From Paenarthrobacter nitroguajacolicus (GTDB taxonomy: Bacteria; Actinomycetota; Actinomycetes; Actinomycetales; Micrococcaceae): DNA of 64,000 nucleotides. Location of the stretch: positions 122,796-186,795 of the forward strand of contig NZ_JAQPPK010000005.1 of NCBI RefSeq assembly GCF_029952445.1, in the 5' to 3' direction. Below are positions 17,559-28,070 of this stretch, in pieces. Made by a program: the position numbers and the translations under genes. The notes under the pieces are model-generated. The model made no database searches, had not been told where the DNA came from, and saw only the letters and a program-made list of their open reading frames with translations. Numbering within the stretch: the stretch's first letter is position 1; the number at the start of each line of letters is the position of its first letter.

Positions 17559-18395
17559 CTAACGGCTACTGTCGTCCCGCTCCCAAACGGTCACCATCCC
17601 GCGCGAGGACAAAGGACGACGGCGGCCCGCACCCGCGAATGCGACGTAGACGGCTGCATCGAACAGGCTTAACGGACCCCGGACGGAGGCAAACAACTCA
17701 CGCACGGTCCGCGCAGTGGAACCGCCCCCTGACACGCCATCCTGCTGGGCATTGCCCCGATACGTGCGCCTCAGAACAGACAGCAACGCCGCGCACGTCC
17801 GGGGGGTCCGGACAACCACAGGCTCAGTAGCCAGCACCGCCTTCTCCCGGGGAGAAAAGAGCCGGTCCACGTAGTAGTCATCGCCGGTAAGGGCAGGAAA
17901 CGTCCCAAGCCGCTCATGACCCGAATAGCTCAAGGCATACGCTCCCGCGCCCCAAAGCCCCAGGGCATTGCCTGGTATGCGCGAACGTGCCCGGTAGTAG
18001 GCCCTGACCAGAGCGGAAGCACCCTCGGTGTCATACCTGAATGCGGGACGGGCAGCCAACAACCTATTGCCTTCCAGCGCCTCAAAGACCGCACGCAATG
18101 CAGGGGCAGTAACCTCAATGTCGGCGTCAAGATAAAGGCGCGGCCACCGCTGGGTGGCCTGGTCTGCAGCGTTCAAAGCCGCCGTCTTGGACGCCTCGAC
18201 CACTTCAACGACGTGGACGCCTTTGCACCGGGACGCAATGGCAACCGTACCGTCAACACACCCGTTGCAGGCCACAACAACGTCAACAGTGCCCCACTCG
18301 ATGACCTCCCGCAGCGCCTCCAACGTCCGGCTAATAACACCGGCCTCATTATGAGCCGGAATAATGACGGCACCGGAGGGGTGCAACGCGGTCAT
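17559..18395 (-). CDS. Glycosyltransferase family 2
   Basis: 278 residues, GT-A fold. The opening GAVIIPAHNEAGVISRTLEAL is the GT2 nucleotide-binding strand; LYLDADIEVTAPALRAV near 105 gives the DxD metal motif (DAD). A C-terminal part with a Leu/Arg-rich helix may bind membrane or acceptor. The start at ATG 18395 is chosen because it forms an ATGA overlap with the stop of the upstream gene; the frame is open to 18434. It is the last gene of the minus-strand rml/glycosyltransferase group. Its stop touches the stop of the convergent operon. Confidence 0.85.
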   Translation of the reverse strand: MTALHPSGAVIIPAHNEAGVISRTLEALREVIEWGTVDVVVACNGCVDGTVAIASRCKGVHVVEVVEASKTAALNAADQATQRWPRLYLDADIEVTAPALRAVFEALEGNRLLAARPAFRYDTEGASALVRAYYRARSRIPGNALGLWGAGAYALSYSGHERLGTFPALTGDDYYVDRLFSPREKAVLATEPVVVRTPRTCAALLSVLRRTYRGNAQQDGVSGGGSTARTVRELFASVRGPLSLFDAAVYVAFAGAGRRRPLSSRGMVTVWERDDSSR

Positions 18396-20314
18396 GGCGT
18401 CGTGGTCCGCGTGGCATGGGGAAGTGCCTCCCAACGGCGTTGGTTGAGCACTGCCAACGCCGCGTCCCGGTGCCCGGGTTTGTTGAGTCGGGCAACCTCC
18501 GCGGCCAGGACGGCGCTCCGGAAAGCCAAGGCACGGCCCGGCCGAAAATACTTGGCTGCATAGCGGACCCGGTTGACCGACATCAAAGCGGCCAACTGGG
18601 GTGAAGTCCCGGAGCCACCGCCTTCATGCCACATCCGGGCGGCCGGCTCAAACCAGACGGAGAAACCGGCCTCCCTGACACGGTGGCAATAGTCCGTTTC
18701 TTCGGAATACAGAAAGAACTGTTCGTCCCAGGCACCCACCGCCCTCGCCGCCTCCGAGCTGATCAGCAACGCCGCACCAGTCGCCCAATCAACCCGATGC
18801 CCGTGCAGGTAGCTCTCCGGGTCAAAGTCCATCTCAGACAACCATGCCGGCCGCGCCTTCACGTAACTGCCCAACGCCGCGTCACCCAGCGCTCGCAGCA
18901 CGCCCGGCTCGCGGCGCAGCGACGGGTAGACGCCCCCTTCATCGTCCAACAACACCGGTACCACCATGCCGGAGCCGCTCTCCCTCATGCGTTTGATCAT
19001 GGCGGCAACTGCACCACGTTCCACGCGCAGGTCCGGGTTCAGGACAAGGTAGCTTGCCGCCTCCCCGGCGACCGAGACTGCGGCGTTGATGCCACCTGCA
19101 TAGCCGAGGTTGCCCCCGGTTCGCAGCGCCGTGACGTCGGGGTGGCCCAGGAGCTCAATGAACGTCCTTTCGTCGGGCGAGTTGTCAGCCACTACCACTT
19201 TGATCGAAAGGGTTGCAGCTTCTTCCCTCAGGCCGGCGATCAGGGGCCCGACGTCGTCAGCGTTGTTGTAGGTAACAACGACGACGGCGACGTCTGCCTT
19301 GTCGGTCGTAGGCAGGAATGATCCCGGAGCCCGGCTGGGCACGGGCTTCGGGACGGACTGCGTGCTGATGGGTAACGGGCGTTCCGGGACAATGCCGAAG
19401 GCCGCGTCCCGGCTGCTCGCCATCCGCAATTTCATATACGCTTCAGGCCCCTCCACAAGGTAGCGGCGTGCCAACCTGCGAGGCTCGAGCATGAGGCGCC
19501 AAGCCCATTCGAGGCCATGCGAACTGGCCCACACGGGTGCGCGCCGGATATTTCCGGCCAGGAAATCCACCACGGCACCGAATGCCAGGAGGACCTTGGC
19601 GCCCGTCAGGTGACCGTACTCGGCGATCCACAGTTCCTGGCGGGGTTTTCCCAAACCAACCACAAGGATGTCCGGGGCTGCTTCCCTTATCTTTCCGGCG
19701 AGTTCGCGGGAAGCAGCTGCGTCACCCAAAGTCGCCCTGGCAGGAGCCCACCATCCCGCCACTCCAAGCTCAGGCCGTTCTGCTGCGAGTTTTCCCGCGA
19801 TCAGTTCCTGGGCTTTTTCTGAACCTCCGAGGAATCCGACGCGTAATCCCTGACGCGCGGCCCCTTCCAGGATGGGGTTGATGAGGTCGCTACCGGCGAG
19901 CCTGGGCCATTTTTCCGAAGTAAGGCGGCGGGCTTCCGTAGCCAGGGGTGCACCGTCGATCAAAGTCAGCCATTCAACCGGCCCGGGCGGATCCAACGTG
20001 CCTATCCAGCGGCTTCCAACGCCAAAATGCCGCACGTGGTCCAAATTGGCGGAGCAGACACCGAGGGGTGGCGCATCGGGCGAGCTTGCTCGATCCAGGA
20101 TCTCCCTGAGCGCGCCCTCGGCTTCCATAAGCTTTACCGGGACCCCACCCAGACTCACCCATGGCGTGGCGGACCGGGCCGCCCCTTGATCGCCAGCGCT
20201 TCGAGGCGGCGGCTGGAGATGGAGACCACCAGCGGCCACACCGCCGCGCGGGAAAACCTGGGGGACTACCCGGCGGAGCAGGTCTCCGGTGGGCGTGACT
20301 TTCGGTAGCAGCAT
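18392..20314 (-). CDS. WecG/TagA/CpsF glycosyltransferase fused to a GT2 glycosyltransferase
   Basis: 640 residues with two enzymes in one chain. Residues about 48-300 form a WecG/TagA/CpsF domain (LGGVPVKLME, ANLDHV, IDGAPL, RVGFLGGSEKAQE, VVGLGKPRQELWI, FGAVVDFLAG), a family that adds the second sugar, often ManNAc or ManNAcA, to an undecaprenyl-PP-sugar. A linker rich in Pro and Ser follows (about 310-340). Residues about 341-580 are a GT2 domain of rhamnosyltransferase type (ADVAVVVVTYNNADDV, NLGYAGGINAAV, LVLNPDLRV, WATGAALLIS, FLYSEETDYCHR). A helical C-terminal tail ends at 640. The start at 20314 has GGAG upstream; the frame is open to 20404. The next gene overlaps by ATGA. Confidence 0.87.
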   Translation of the reverse strand: MLLPKVTPTGDLLRRVVPQVFPRGGVAAGGLHLQPPPRSAGDQGAARSATPWVSLGGVPVKLMEAEGALREILDRASSPDAPPLGVCSANLDHVRHFGVGSRWIGTLDPPGPVEWLTLIDGAPLATEARRLTSEKWPRLAGSDLINPILEGAARQGLRVGFLGGSEKAQELIAGKLAAERPELGVAGWWAPARATLGDAAASRELAGKIREAAPDILVVGLGKPRQELWIAEYGHLTGAKVLLAFGAVVDFLAGNIRRAPVWASSHGLEWAWRLMLEPRRLARRYLVEGPEAYMKLRMASSRDAAFGIVPERPLPISTQSVPKPVPSRAPGSFLPTTDKADVAVVVVTYNNADDVGPLIAGLREEAATLSIKVVVADNSPDERTFIELLGHPDVTALRTGGNLGYAGGINAAVSVAGEAASYLVLNPDLRVERGAVAAMIKRMRESGSGMVVPVLLDDEGGVYPSLRREPGVLRALGDAALGSYVKARPAWLSEMDFDPESYLHGHRVDWATGAALLISSEAARAVGAWDEQFFLYSEETDYCHRVREAGFSVWFEPAARMWHEGGGSGTSPQLAALMSVNRVRYAAKYFRPGRALAFRSAVLAAEVARLNKPGHRDAALAVLNQRRWEALPHATRTTTP

Positions 20315-20346
20315 TCTCGGCTCCAACTCAAGGCATAACCACGTAG

Positions 20347-20384
20347 CCGACGATCCAAGGCCGCTGCACTGCCTGGATCGTCGG
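20347..20384 (-). repeat. Strong hairpin in the leader of the glycosyltransferase fusion
   Basis: Perfect 11-bp arms (20347-20357 and 20374-20384) extended inward by three further pairs across a one-base bulge. It lies 33 nt upstream of the start codon on the minus strand and has no T-run, so it is not a standard terminator. It could regulate expression or protect the mRNA end. Confidence 0.6.
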
Positions 20385-20479
20385 TGGCGGACCTGTGCCG
20401 CCAAATCAACATGTTTACTTGAGTTGTCTCCCGGCCTCCGTAAAAGGCTGCCGTAGCGCTACTTTAGGCCGTTTCCGAA

Positions 20480-20498
20480 AACTCCACCAGAGGGAGTT
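20480..20498 (-). terminator. Weak hairpin after the rmlC-rmlD stop
   Basis: AACTCC / GGAGTT arms with a 7-nt loop immediately after the stop codon at 20500, followed on the minus strand by TTTTCGG. A short or leaky terminator at best; the downstream glycosyltransferase genes may still be read from the rml promoter. A 10-bp palindrome GTAGCGCTAC (20453-20462) lies just beyond. Confidence 0.4.
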
Positions 20499-20499
20499 C

Positions 20500-21897
20500 C
20501 TAACTATTGAGATATTCAGCCAGGCGCTGTGAGGCGTCCGGGGGAGCGAACCCCGCGGCCGTTATTTTCGCGAGCTCCAGGACGCTGTGAGTGGGCCGCG
20601 GAGCCATGCCTGGTTTGTCGTAGTCCGCCGTGCTGACCGGATGCACCAGACCGGGATCCACCCCGCACAGCCGGTAAACCTCCCTGGCAACATCCGCCCA
20701 GCTCTGCTGCGGGCCACTGTTGCTGATGTTGTAGGTGCCGTATGGCGCTTGGGACTCGATCAGGTGCCTGATGCCCGCAGCGAGGTCCACCGCAAAGCTC
20801 AACCGGCCGAACTGGTCATCCACTACGCCCGGTGACGCGCCTTTGGCAGCGAGACCGGCCATGGTTCGAACAAAGTTCCTGCCGTCGCCCACCACCCAGC
20901 TCGTCCTGACGATGTAATGCCTCGGCACGGTTGCCACAGCAATGTCTGCGGCGGCCTTGCTCTGCCCGTACACGCCAAGGGGAGTGAAAGCCTCGCCTTC
21001 GGCATGGCTTTCCTTGGTCCCGTCAAAAACGTAGTCGCTTGATGTATGGACCAGGGTCAGTGAATGCTCGACGGCGGTGCTTGTCAAGCGGGATACGGCA
21101 GCTGCGTTGATGGACCAGGCAGCCGCGCGGCCTTCGGGGGTTTCGGCGGCATCCACGGCGGTGAACGCGGCAGCGTTGACGATCGTGGAGTAGTCGCGCC
21201 AATCCAGTGACCGGTAGGAATCCTCGCTGGTGATGTCAAAGTCCCGGCGACCGGCGAAGTCCACTGCGGTATCGCCGTCGTAGGCCTGCCGGAGCGCAGT
21301 TCCCAACTGGCCATCGGCGCCCAGGACCAACGTCCGGCGTTTCTGCATTGGCGAAACGCCTGCCAGGCGCGGATGGTTCCTGTCCTGCTCCGAGACAATA
21401 GCGCGGGCCAGGGGGATCGGCCACGGGACGGCAACGTCCTCGTCCGCAAGATTCAGGAAGGTGTAAGTCTTCTGGGCTTCCGGGCTCCAATGATCGTTGA
21501 CCAGATAGGTGTAGGCGGTGTCGGCTTCCAGTGTTTGGAAGGCGTTGCCCACGCCGCGGGGCACGAACACAGCTTTTCCCGGGGTCAGCTCTGCCGTGAA
21601 CAGCACGCCGAAGGTTGGACCGTCCCTGAGGTCCACCCAGGCTCCGAAGATACGTCCGGTAGCCAACGAGATGAATTTGTCCCATGGTTCGGCATGGATG
21701 CCCCGGGTGGTGCCACGTACAGCGTTGAACGAAATGTTGTTCTGGACGGGCCCAAAATCAGGCAGTCCGGCATCCACCATTTTCCTGCGGTGCCAGTTTT
21801 CCTTGAACCAGCCGCGGCTGTCGGCATGAACCGGGAGTTCGAAAAGCATCAAGCCCGGAATCGTGGTAGGTGTGGAGGCCAGTTCCAGCGCGCCCAC
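20500..21897 (-). CDS. rmlCD: Fused dTDP-4-dehydrorhamnose 3,5-epimerase / reductase
   Basis: 465 residues combining the last two enzymes of dTDP-L-rhamnose synthesis. Residues about 1-190 are the RmlC cupin (GLMLFELPVHADSRGWFKE, the RGIHAEPWDK histidine motif near 67-76, FVPRGVGNAF). Residues about 196-465 are RmlD, an SDR reductase (VLGADGQLGTALR, THTSSDYVFDG-type segment, catalytic YGQSK, SNSGPQQSWAD). The RmlC active-site histidine and tyrosines and the RmlD YxxxK all appear intact. It follows rmlB after 3 nt, so the two are one transcript. A single-chain RmlC-RmlD ensures equal amounts of the epimerase and reductase. Confidence 0.92.
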   Translation of the reverse strand: MGALELASTPTTIPGLMLFELPVHADSRGWFKENWHRRKMVDAGLPDFGPVQNNISFNAVRGTTRGIHAEPWDKFISLATGRIFGAWVDLRDGPTFGVLFTAELTPGKAVFVPRGVGNAFQTLEADTAYTYLVNDHWSPEAQKTYTFLNLADEDVAVPWPIPLARAIVSEQDRNHPRLAGVSPMQKRRTLVLGADGQLGTALRQAYDGDTAVDFAGRRDFDITSEDSYRSLDWRDYSTIVNAAAFTAVDAAETPEGRAAAWSINAAAVSRLTSTAVEHSLTLVHTSSDYVFDGTKESHAEGEAFTPLGVYGQSKAAADIAVATVPRHYIVRTSWVVGDGRNFVRTMAGLAAKGASPGVVDDQFGRLSFAVDLAAGIRHLIESQAPYGTYNISNSGPQQSWADVAREVYRLCGVDPGLVHPVSTADYDKPGMAPRPTHSVLELAKITAAGFAPPDASQRLAEYLNS

Positions 21898-21900
21898 CGT

Positions 21901-23819
<1,919 letters not shown>

Positions 23820-23857
23820 CTGGAGCCAGAGGGTGACAGAGCCAGGCTACTGACCGG

Positions 23858-24790
23858 CTAGGCTGCCGAGACATCCTCAAGTGCCCGGGCAATCTCCGCC
23901 GGCAGCACCGACAACTGTGCGTCCAGCAGTTCCTTGAGCTGGACGGCGTTCCTGGGCCCCACAACCGCGGTGGAAACCCCCGGCCTGGACAGCAGCCAGC
24001 TCAACGAGACGTCCAGTGGCGACCGGCCCAGTCCTCGCGCAGCCATGGCGACCGCTTCCACCACCCGCGACGCGCGGGGCTCCAGATATGGCTCCACGTA
24101 GCCAGCGAGCCTGCCTTGGGCTGCGCGTGAATCCGAGGGAATCTGTCCACGGTATTTTCCGCTGAGCACCCCCCGTCCCAGCGGCGCCCAGGCCATCAAG
24201 CCAAGGCCGGCATCCTCGACGGCCGGAATAAGTTCCTCTTCGGGCTTGCGCTGCACCAGGGAATACTCCGACTGGTTTGCCACCAGCGTGAATCCGGCCA
24301 CAGCCGCTGCCTTGGCCGTCTGCCAGCCGTTGTAGTTCGAAATGCCTACGTACCGCGCCCGACCGGTGCGCTGGGCCAATTCCAAAGCCGAGAGTGTTTC
24401 GTCCAACGGCACGTTCGGGTCCCATTCCTGGGCGAACCAAATGTCGATGTAGTCAGTTCCCAATCTGGCCAGGCTCGCATCAAGCGCCGACAGCAATGAG
24501 CCGCGGGAGGCGTTGACGCTGCGTCGTGTCTCCGACGACGACACCCCGGCTTTCGTGGAAATCACGACTTCGGACCGGGCGACGACGTCGCCCAGCATGG
24601 AACCCAGCATCGCTTCGGCCCGGCCCTGGGCGTAAGAGGCGGCCGTGTCCACCACGGTCCCGCCGGCCGCAACGAATTCGTGGAGTAATTCTGCAGCATC
24701 CTGCTCATCGGTTTCCTGGGCCCAGGACATGGTTCCGAGGGACAAGGAGGACACGCGGAACCCACTGTTCCCGACATAACGCTGCTGCAT
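23858..24790 (-). CDS. Aldo/keto reductase
   Basis: 310 residues, NADP-dependent (beta/alpha)8 barrel of the YghZ/Tas-like group. Visible features are [18 protein letters not shown] (catalytic Asp and Tyr, about 45-55), VVISTKAGV (catalytic Lys), [13 protein letters not shown], and the C-terminal cofactor segment [19 protein letters not shown]. The natural carbonyl substrate cannot be told. It begins at ATG 24790 with a TAAGCT box 7 nt upstream and no ribosome site. It is divergent from uppP. Confidence 0.9.
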   Translation of the reverse strand: MQQRYVGNSGFRVSSLSLGTMSWAQETDEQDAAELLHEFVAAGGTVVDTAASYAQGRAEAMLGSMLGDVVARSEVVISTKAGVSSSETRRSVNASRGSLLSALDASLARLGTDYIDIWFAQEWDPNVPLDETLSALELAQRTGRARYVGISNYNGWQTAKAAAVAGFTLVANQSEYSLVQRKPEEELIPAVEDAGLGLMAWAPLGRGVLSGKYRGQIPSDSRAAQGRLAGYVEPYLEPRASRVVEAVAMAARGLGRSPLDVSLSWLLSRPGVSTAVVGPRNAVQLKELLDAQLSVLPAEIARALEDVSAA

Positions 24791-24797
24791 AGCTGCT

Positions 24798-24803
24798 AGC
24801 TTA
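24798..24803 (-). promoter_or_regulatory. -10 box TAAGCT, leaderless start of the aldo/keto reductase
   Basis: On the minus strand the hexamer ends 7 nt before the ATG at 24790. Confidence 0.6.
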
Positions 24804-24828
24804 CGGGCAGTTACCAGTCTTCATGACG

Positions 24829-24834
24829 TAGGGT
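24829..24834 (+). promoter_or_regulatory. -10 box TAGGGT, near-leaderless start of uppP
   Basis: The hexamer ends 8 nt before the GTG at 24843; no ribosome site is present. Confidence 0.55.
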
Positions 24835-24842
24835 CTATTCAC

Positions 24843-25676
24843 GTGAACTGGATAGAAGCAGCCTTGCTGGGCCTCGTGCAGGGCCTCACCGAATTCCTCC
24901 CGATTTCCTCGAGCGCGCATCTGCGGATCGTTGGCTCATTCCTTCCGGATGCAGCCGATCCCGGCGCGGCCTTCACTGCGATCACGCAGTTGGGAACCGA
25001 GACCGCCGTCATCGTCTACTTTTGGCGTGACATCGTCCGCATTGTGCGGGCGTGGTTCGGCTCCTTGACCGGCAAGGTGGAACGCAACGACCCCGATGCC
25101 CGCATGGGCTGGCTGGTCATCCTGGGCAGCCTGCCCATCATCGTTCTCGGACTGTTGTTCCAGGACCAGATCGAATCGGTGCTTCGCAGCATGTGGATCG
25201 TGGCCACCATGCTGATCGTGTTCGGCATGATTCTGGCAGTCGCCGACGCCATCGGACGTCAAGAGCGTGACCTGACGCGACTGACGTACAAGCACGGCAT
25301 CCTGTACGGCTTTGCCCAGGCAATGGCCTTGATCCCCGGCGTTTCGCGCTCCGGCGGCACCATCACTGCCGGACTACTTATGGGTTACACCCGTGAAGCA
25401 GCAGCACGCTATTCCTTCCTGCTTGCCATCCCGGCAGTGTTCGGCAGTGGGCTGTACCAGCTCTACAAGACAGTCTCGAATGAAGGCCTTGCCGGACCTT
25501 ACGGCCTGCCCGAAACAGCACTGGCCACAGTCATTGCCTTCGTTGTGGGTTACGTCATCATTGGCTGGTTCCTGAAGTTTGTCTCCACGCGGAGCTACCG
25601 GCTCTTCGTTTGGTACCGGATCTTCCTGGGATTGGCCCTGTATGTCCTGCTCGGTTTCAATGTGATCAGTGCCTAG
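24843..25676 (+). CDS. uppP: Undecaprenyl-diphosphatase
   Basis: 277-residue integral membrane phosphatase of the BacA/UppP family with about eight hydrophobic segments. Both signature regions are present: [18 protein letters not shown] (residues about 15-32, with catalytic Glu and Ser) and [17 protein letters not shown] (about 166-182). It dephosphorylates undecaprenyl pyrophosphate so that the carrier can be reused for cell wall and exopolysaccharide synthesis, which fits its position beside the polymer locus. GTG start. mshC follows after 15 nt, but mshC has its own -10 box. Confidence 0.95.
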   Translation: MNWIEAALLGLVQGLTEFLPISSSAHLRIVGSFLPDAADPGAAFTAITQLGTETAVIVYFWRDIVRIVRAWFGSLTGKVERNDPDARMGWLVILGSLPIIVLGLLFQDQIESVLRSMWIVATMLIVFGMILAVADAIGRQERDLTRLTYKHGILYGFAQAMALIPGVSRSGGTITAGLLMGYTREAAARYSFLLAIPAVFGSGLYQLYKTVSNEGLAGPYGLPETALATVIAFVVGYVIIGWFLKFVSTRSYRLFVWYRIFLGLALYVLLGFNVISA

Positions 25677-25679
25677 CAC

Positions 25680-25685
25680 TAAGGT
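25680..25685 (+). promoter_or_regulatory. -10 box TAAGGT, leaderless start of mshC
   Basis: TAAGGT ends 6 nt before the GTG at 25692, just after the uppP stop codon. Confidence 0.6.
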
Positions 25686-25691
25686 TGAGTC

Positions 25692-26969
25692 GTGAAATCG
25701 TGGATCTCCCGCCCTGTCCCTGAGCTGCCCGGCAGCATGCCGCCCGTACGGCTGTTCGACACTGCCTTGGGCCGTGTCGTGGAGGTGGAACGGCAGGCGG
25801 AACAATCGATGTACGTCTGCGGCATCACCCCCTACGATGCGACGCACATGGGGCACGCGGCCAGCTACGTGGCATTCGACCTGTTGAACCGGGCGTGGCG
25901 TGATGGTGGCGTGCGGGTCGCCTATGTCCAGAACGTTACGGACGTTGACGACCCCCTGTTGGAACGCGCCACCGCAACCGGCGTGGACTGGCGGGAGCTT
26001 GCCCAGAGCCAGATCGACCTTTTCCACTCCGACATGGACGCCCTGAACGTTCTGGCGCCGAACCATTACATCGGTGCTGTCGAGGCCATCCCGGACATCG
26101 TGCCCGCCATCGAAGAACTTATCGCTGACGGGGTCGCCTATCGTGTTCAAGGCGTGGACGGAGAACCCGACGGCGATGTCTACTACGACGTCGAAGCCGC
26201 CGGCAAGCGCTCGGACGCGACGGACGCCTGGAAACTGGGTGACGTTTCCGGCCTCGGTGAGACGGAGATGCTGGCCCTCTTCGCCGAGCGCGGCGGAGAC
26301 CCTGCACGGCCAGGCAAGCGGAACGCACTGGACCCTTTGCTGTGGCGGGTCGCCCGTGACGGTGAGCCCAATTGGCCCGGTGCAAGCCTCGGAGCCGGCC
26401 GGCCCGGCTGGCACATCGAATGTACCGTGATCGCGCAGAAGTACCTTCCGGCGCCGTTCACTGTCCAAGGTGGCGGCTCGGACTTGATCTTCCCGCACCA
26501 CGAAATGGGAGCGGGTCACGCGTACTCCTTGTCCGGCGTACCGCTGGCAAAGCATTACGCCCACGCGGGCATGGTGGGCCTCGACGGAGAAAAAATGAGC
26601 AAGTCCAAGGGAAACCTGGTTCTTGTCTCCAAACTTCGTGCGGCCGGTGAGGAACCGGCGGCCATCCGCCTGGCGATCCTTGCCAACCACTACCGTTCCG
26701 ACTGGTCATGGACCGGGGAAGCGTTCGCAGCGGCGAAGGACAGGCTCGCGTTGTGGCGGGAAGCCCTGGAACAGGCGCCCGCCGGCTCGGCCGCCGGACT
26801 CGTCTCGGCCATGCGGAAGGAGCTGGCCAACGACCTCAACGCGCCAGGCGCGATTGCCGCCGTCGACGATTGGGCCCGGGCCGCGGTGAACAACAACGCG
26901 GAGAAGTCCGCCCAGGACGCGGCACTGGTTTCCGACGCCGTCGACGCTTTGCTGGGGGTCGTGCTTTAA
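25692..26969 (+). CDS. mshC: Mycothiol ligase: cysteine--glucosaminyl-inositol ligase
   Basis: 425 residues related to cysteinyl-tRNA synthetase but of the MshC type. It joins cysteine to GlcN-inositol with ATP in mycothiol synthesis. The nucleotide motif THMGH lies at 51-55, KMSKS at 301-305, with zinc ligands at Cys43 and in the [10 protein letters not shown] segment (Cys near 244). The N-terminal [21 protein letters not shown] opening and the short C-terminal domain without a tRNA anticodon-binding region separate it from CysS. GTG start, leaderless. A shared terminator follows. Confidence 0.95.
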   Translation: MKSWISRPVPELPGSMPPVRLFDTALGRVVEVERQAEQSMYVCGITPYDATHMGHAASYVAFDLLNRAWRDGGVRVAYVQNVTDVDDPLLERATATGVDWRELAQSQIDLFHSDMDALNVLAPNHYIGAVEAIPDIVPAIEELIADGVAYRVQGVDGEPDGDVYYDVEAAGKRSDATDAWKLGDVSGLGETEMLALFAERGGDPARPGKRNALDPLLWRVARDGEPNWPGASLGAGRPGWHIECTVIAQKYLPAPFTVQGGGSDLIFPHHEMGAGHAYSLSGVPLAKHYAHAGMVGLDGEKMSKSKGNLVLVSKLRAAGEEPAAIRLAILANHYRSDWSWTGEAFAAAKDRLALWREALEQAPAGSAAGLVSAMRKELANDLNAPGAIAAVDDWARAAVNNNAEKSAQDAALVSDAVDALLGVVL

Positions 26970-26985
26970 GCCCGCGTCCGTTCAG

Positions 26986-27027
26986 AAACACTGATGGCCC
27001 CGACTAATGTCGGGGCCATCGGTGTTT
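26986..27027. terminator. Bidirectional terminator between mshC and the PAC2 gene
   Basis: A 19-bp stem (arms 26986-27004 and 27009-27027, one G-T pair) with a 4-nt loop TAAT. The outer arms are A-rich on one side and T-rich on the other, giving a T-run on either strand, so it serves both convergent genes. Confidence 0.92.
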
Positions 27028-27041
27028 TCCGGGCAAGTTTG

Positions 27042-27947
27042 CTACGGACGATCCTTGCCGCGACGCTTCAAGTAGCGCTCGAATTCGCGCGCAATGGATT
27101 CACCGGAGGCCTCTGGGAGATCCGCCGTGTCCTTCGCCTCCTCCAACTGGCGCACGTAGGCGGCAATCTCCGGGTCTTCCGTGGCGAGTTCATCCACCCC
27201 GCGTTCCCAGGCCTCCGACTCTTCGGCAAGCGCGTGGCTGTCCAGGGGAACCTGGAGCAAATCCTCAATCCGGTGCAGGATGGCGAGCTGGGCTTTGGGG
27301 GAGGGCGGCTGCGCTACATAGTGGGGAACGGCTGCCCAGAGAGAGACCGTTGGCAGGCCCGCCAGCAGGGCGAATTCGGCAAGGACACCTACGATTCCCA
27401 CTGGCCCCTCGTACTGCGAGGCTTCCAGGTTGAGGCGTTCACGCAAAGAGTTGTCCTCGGTGGTGGTGCTGACCGGGATAGGCCGGCTGTGCGGAACGTC
27501 CGCCAGCAGGGCGCCGACCAAAATGACGGAGTCCACTTTGAGGGCCTCGGCATGAACCAGGAGTTCGGTGGTGTAAGCACGCCACCGATAGGAAGGTTCC
27601 GTTCCGAGAACAAAAACCACATCCACGTTGCTGTCGGGAACTGCGGCCTTGTAGATCCGCGTTGATGGCCATTTAACTTTGCGCGCACCGGAGGAGGTGC
27701 GCCGCACGGTGGGCCTGGTGAACTGGAAGTCGTAGTATTCCTCGGCGTCCACGGCGGCAACCTTCTTGCCGTCCCATAGCTTGTTCAAGTAGTGCAGCGC
27801 ATCGCTGGCGGCTTCACCGGCGTCGTTCCAGCCCTCAAAGGCGGCGATCATTACGGTGACGCGCTGGCCTTCCGCGGGTTCCTTAAGGAAACGCTCGGGC
27901 TCCGCGGTGATGTCCTGTCCTTCGGGGGTCCCGTCCACACTGTTCAT
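27042..27947 (-). CDS. PAC2 family protein
   Basis: 301 residues of the PAC2 family, named after a eukaryotic proteasome assembly chaperone. Typical segments are MIAAFEGWNDAGEAASDAL near 33, FQFTRPTVR, VVFVLGTEPSYRWR and ILVGALLADVPHSRP. It is encoded 3.3 kb from the ARC ATPase of the bacterial proteasome, as in many actinobacteria, but a direct role in proteasome assembly is unproven and is inference from the family name and position. Leaderless ATG start at 27947. Confidence 0.88.
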   Translation of the reverse strand: MNSVDGTPEGQDITAEPERFLKEPAEGQRVTVMIAAFEGWNDAGEAASDALHYLNKLWDGKKVAAVDAEEYYDFQFTRPTVRRTSSGARKVKWPSTRIYKAAVPDSNVDVVFVLGTEPSYRWRAYTTELLVHAEALKVDSVILVGALLADVPHSRPIPVSTTTEDNSLRERLNLEASQYEGPVGIVGVLAEFALLAGLPTVSLWAAVPHYVAQPPSPKAQLAILHRIEDLLQVPLDSHALAEESEAWERGVDELATEDPEIAAYVRQLEEAKDTADLPEASGESIAREFERYLKRRGKDRP

Positions 27948-27953
27948 CCACTC

Positions 27954-27959
27954 ACCCTA
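27954..27959 (-). promoter_or_regulatory. -10 box TAGGGT, leaderless start of the PAC2 gene
   Basis: On the minus strand the hexamer ends 6 nt before the ATG at 27947. Confidence 0.6.
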
Positions 27960-28057
27960 CGTCCAAGACCCTGATGGATGCATGGCATTTCGTGTCAACG
28001 CGTGTCCCGTATTCGCCCACAGCACAATGCCAGCACCGTCGGCCACCAGGTTCCACG

Positions 28058-28063
28058 TAGACT
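28058..28063 (+). promoter_or_regulatory. -10 box TAGACT, leaderless start of the HAD gene
   Basis: TAGACT ends 7 nt before the ATG at 28071 and decides that start over upstream in-frame ATG 27978. Confidence 0.6.
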
Positions 28064-28070
28064 GGAAACC

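Noticed and set aside
25374..26690. A 438-codon minus-strand frame opposite uppP and mshC
   Set aside because: It is the antisense shadow of two well-recognised genes in high-GC DNA; the protein has no family pattern.
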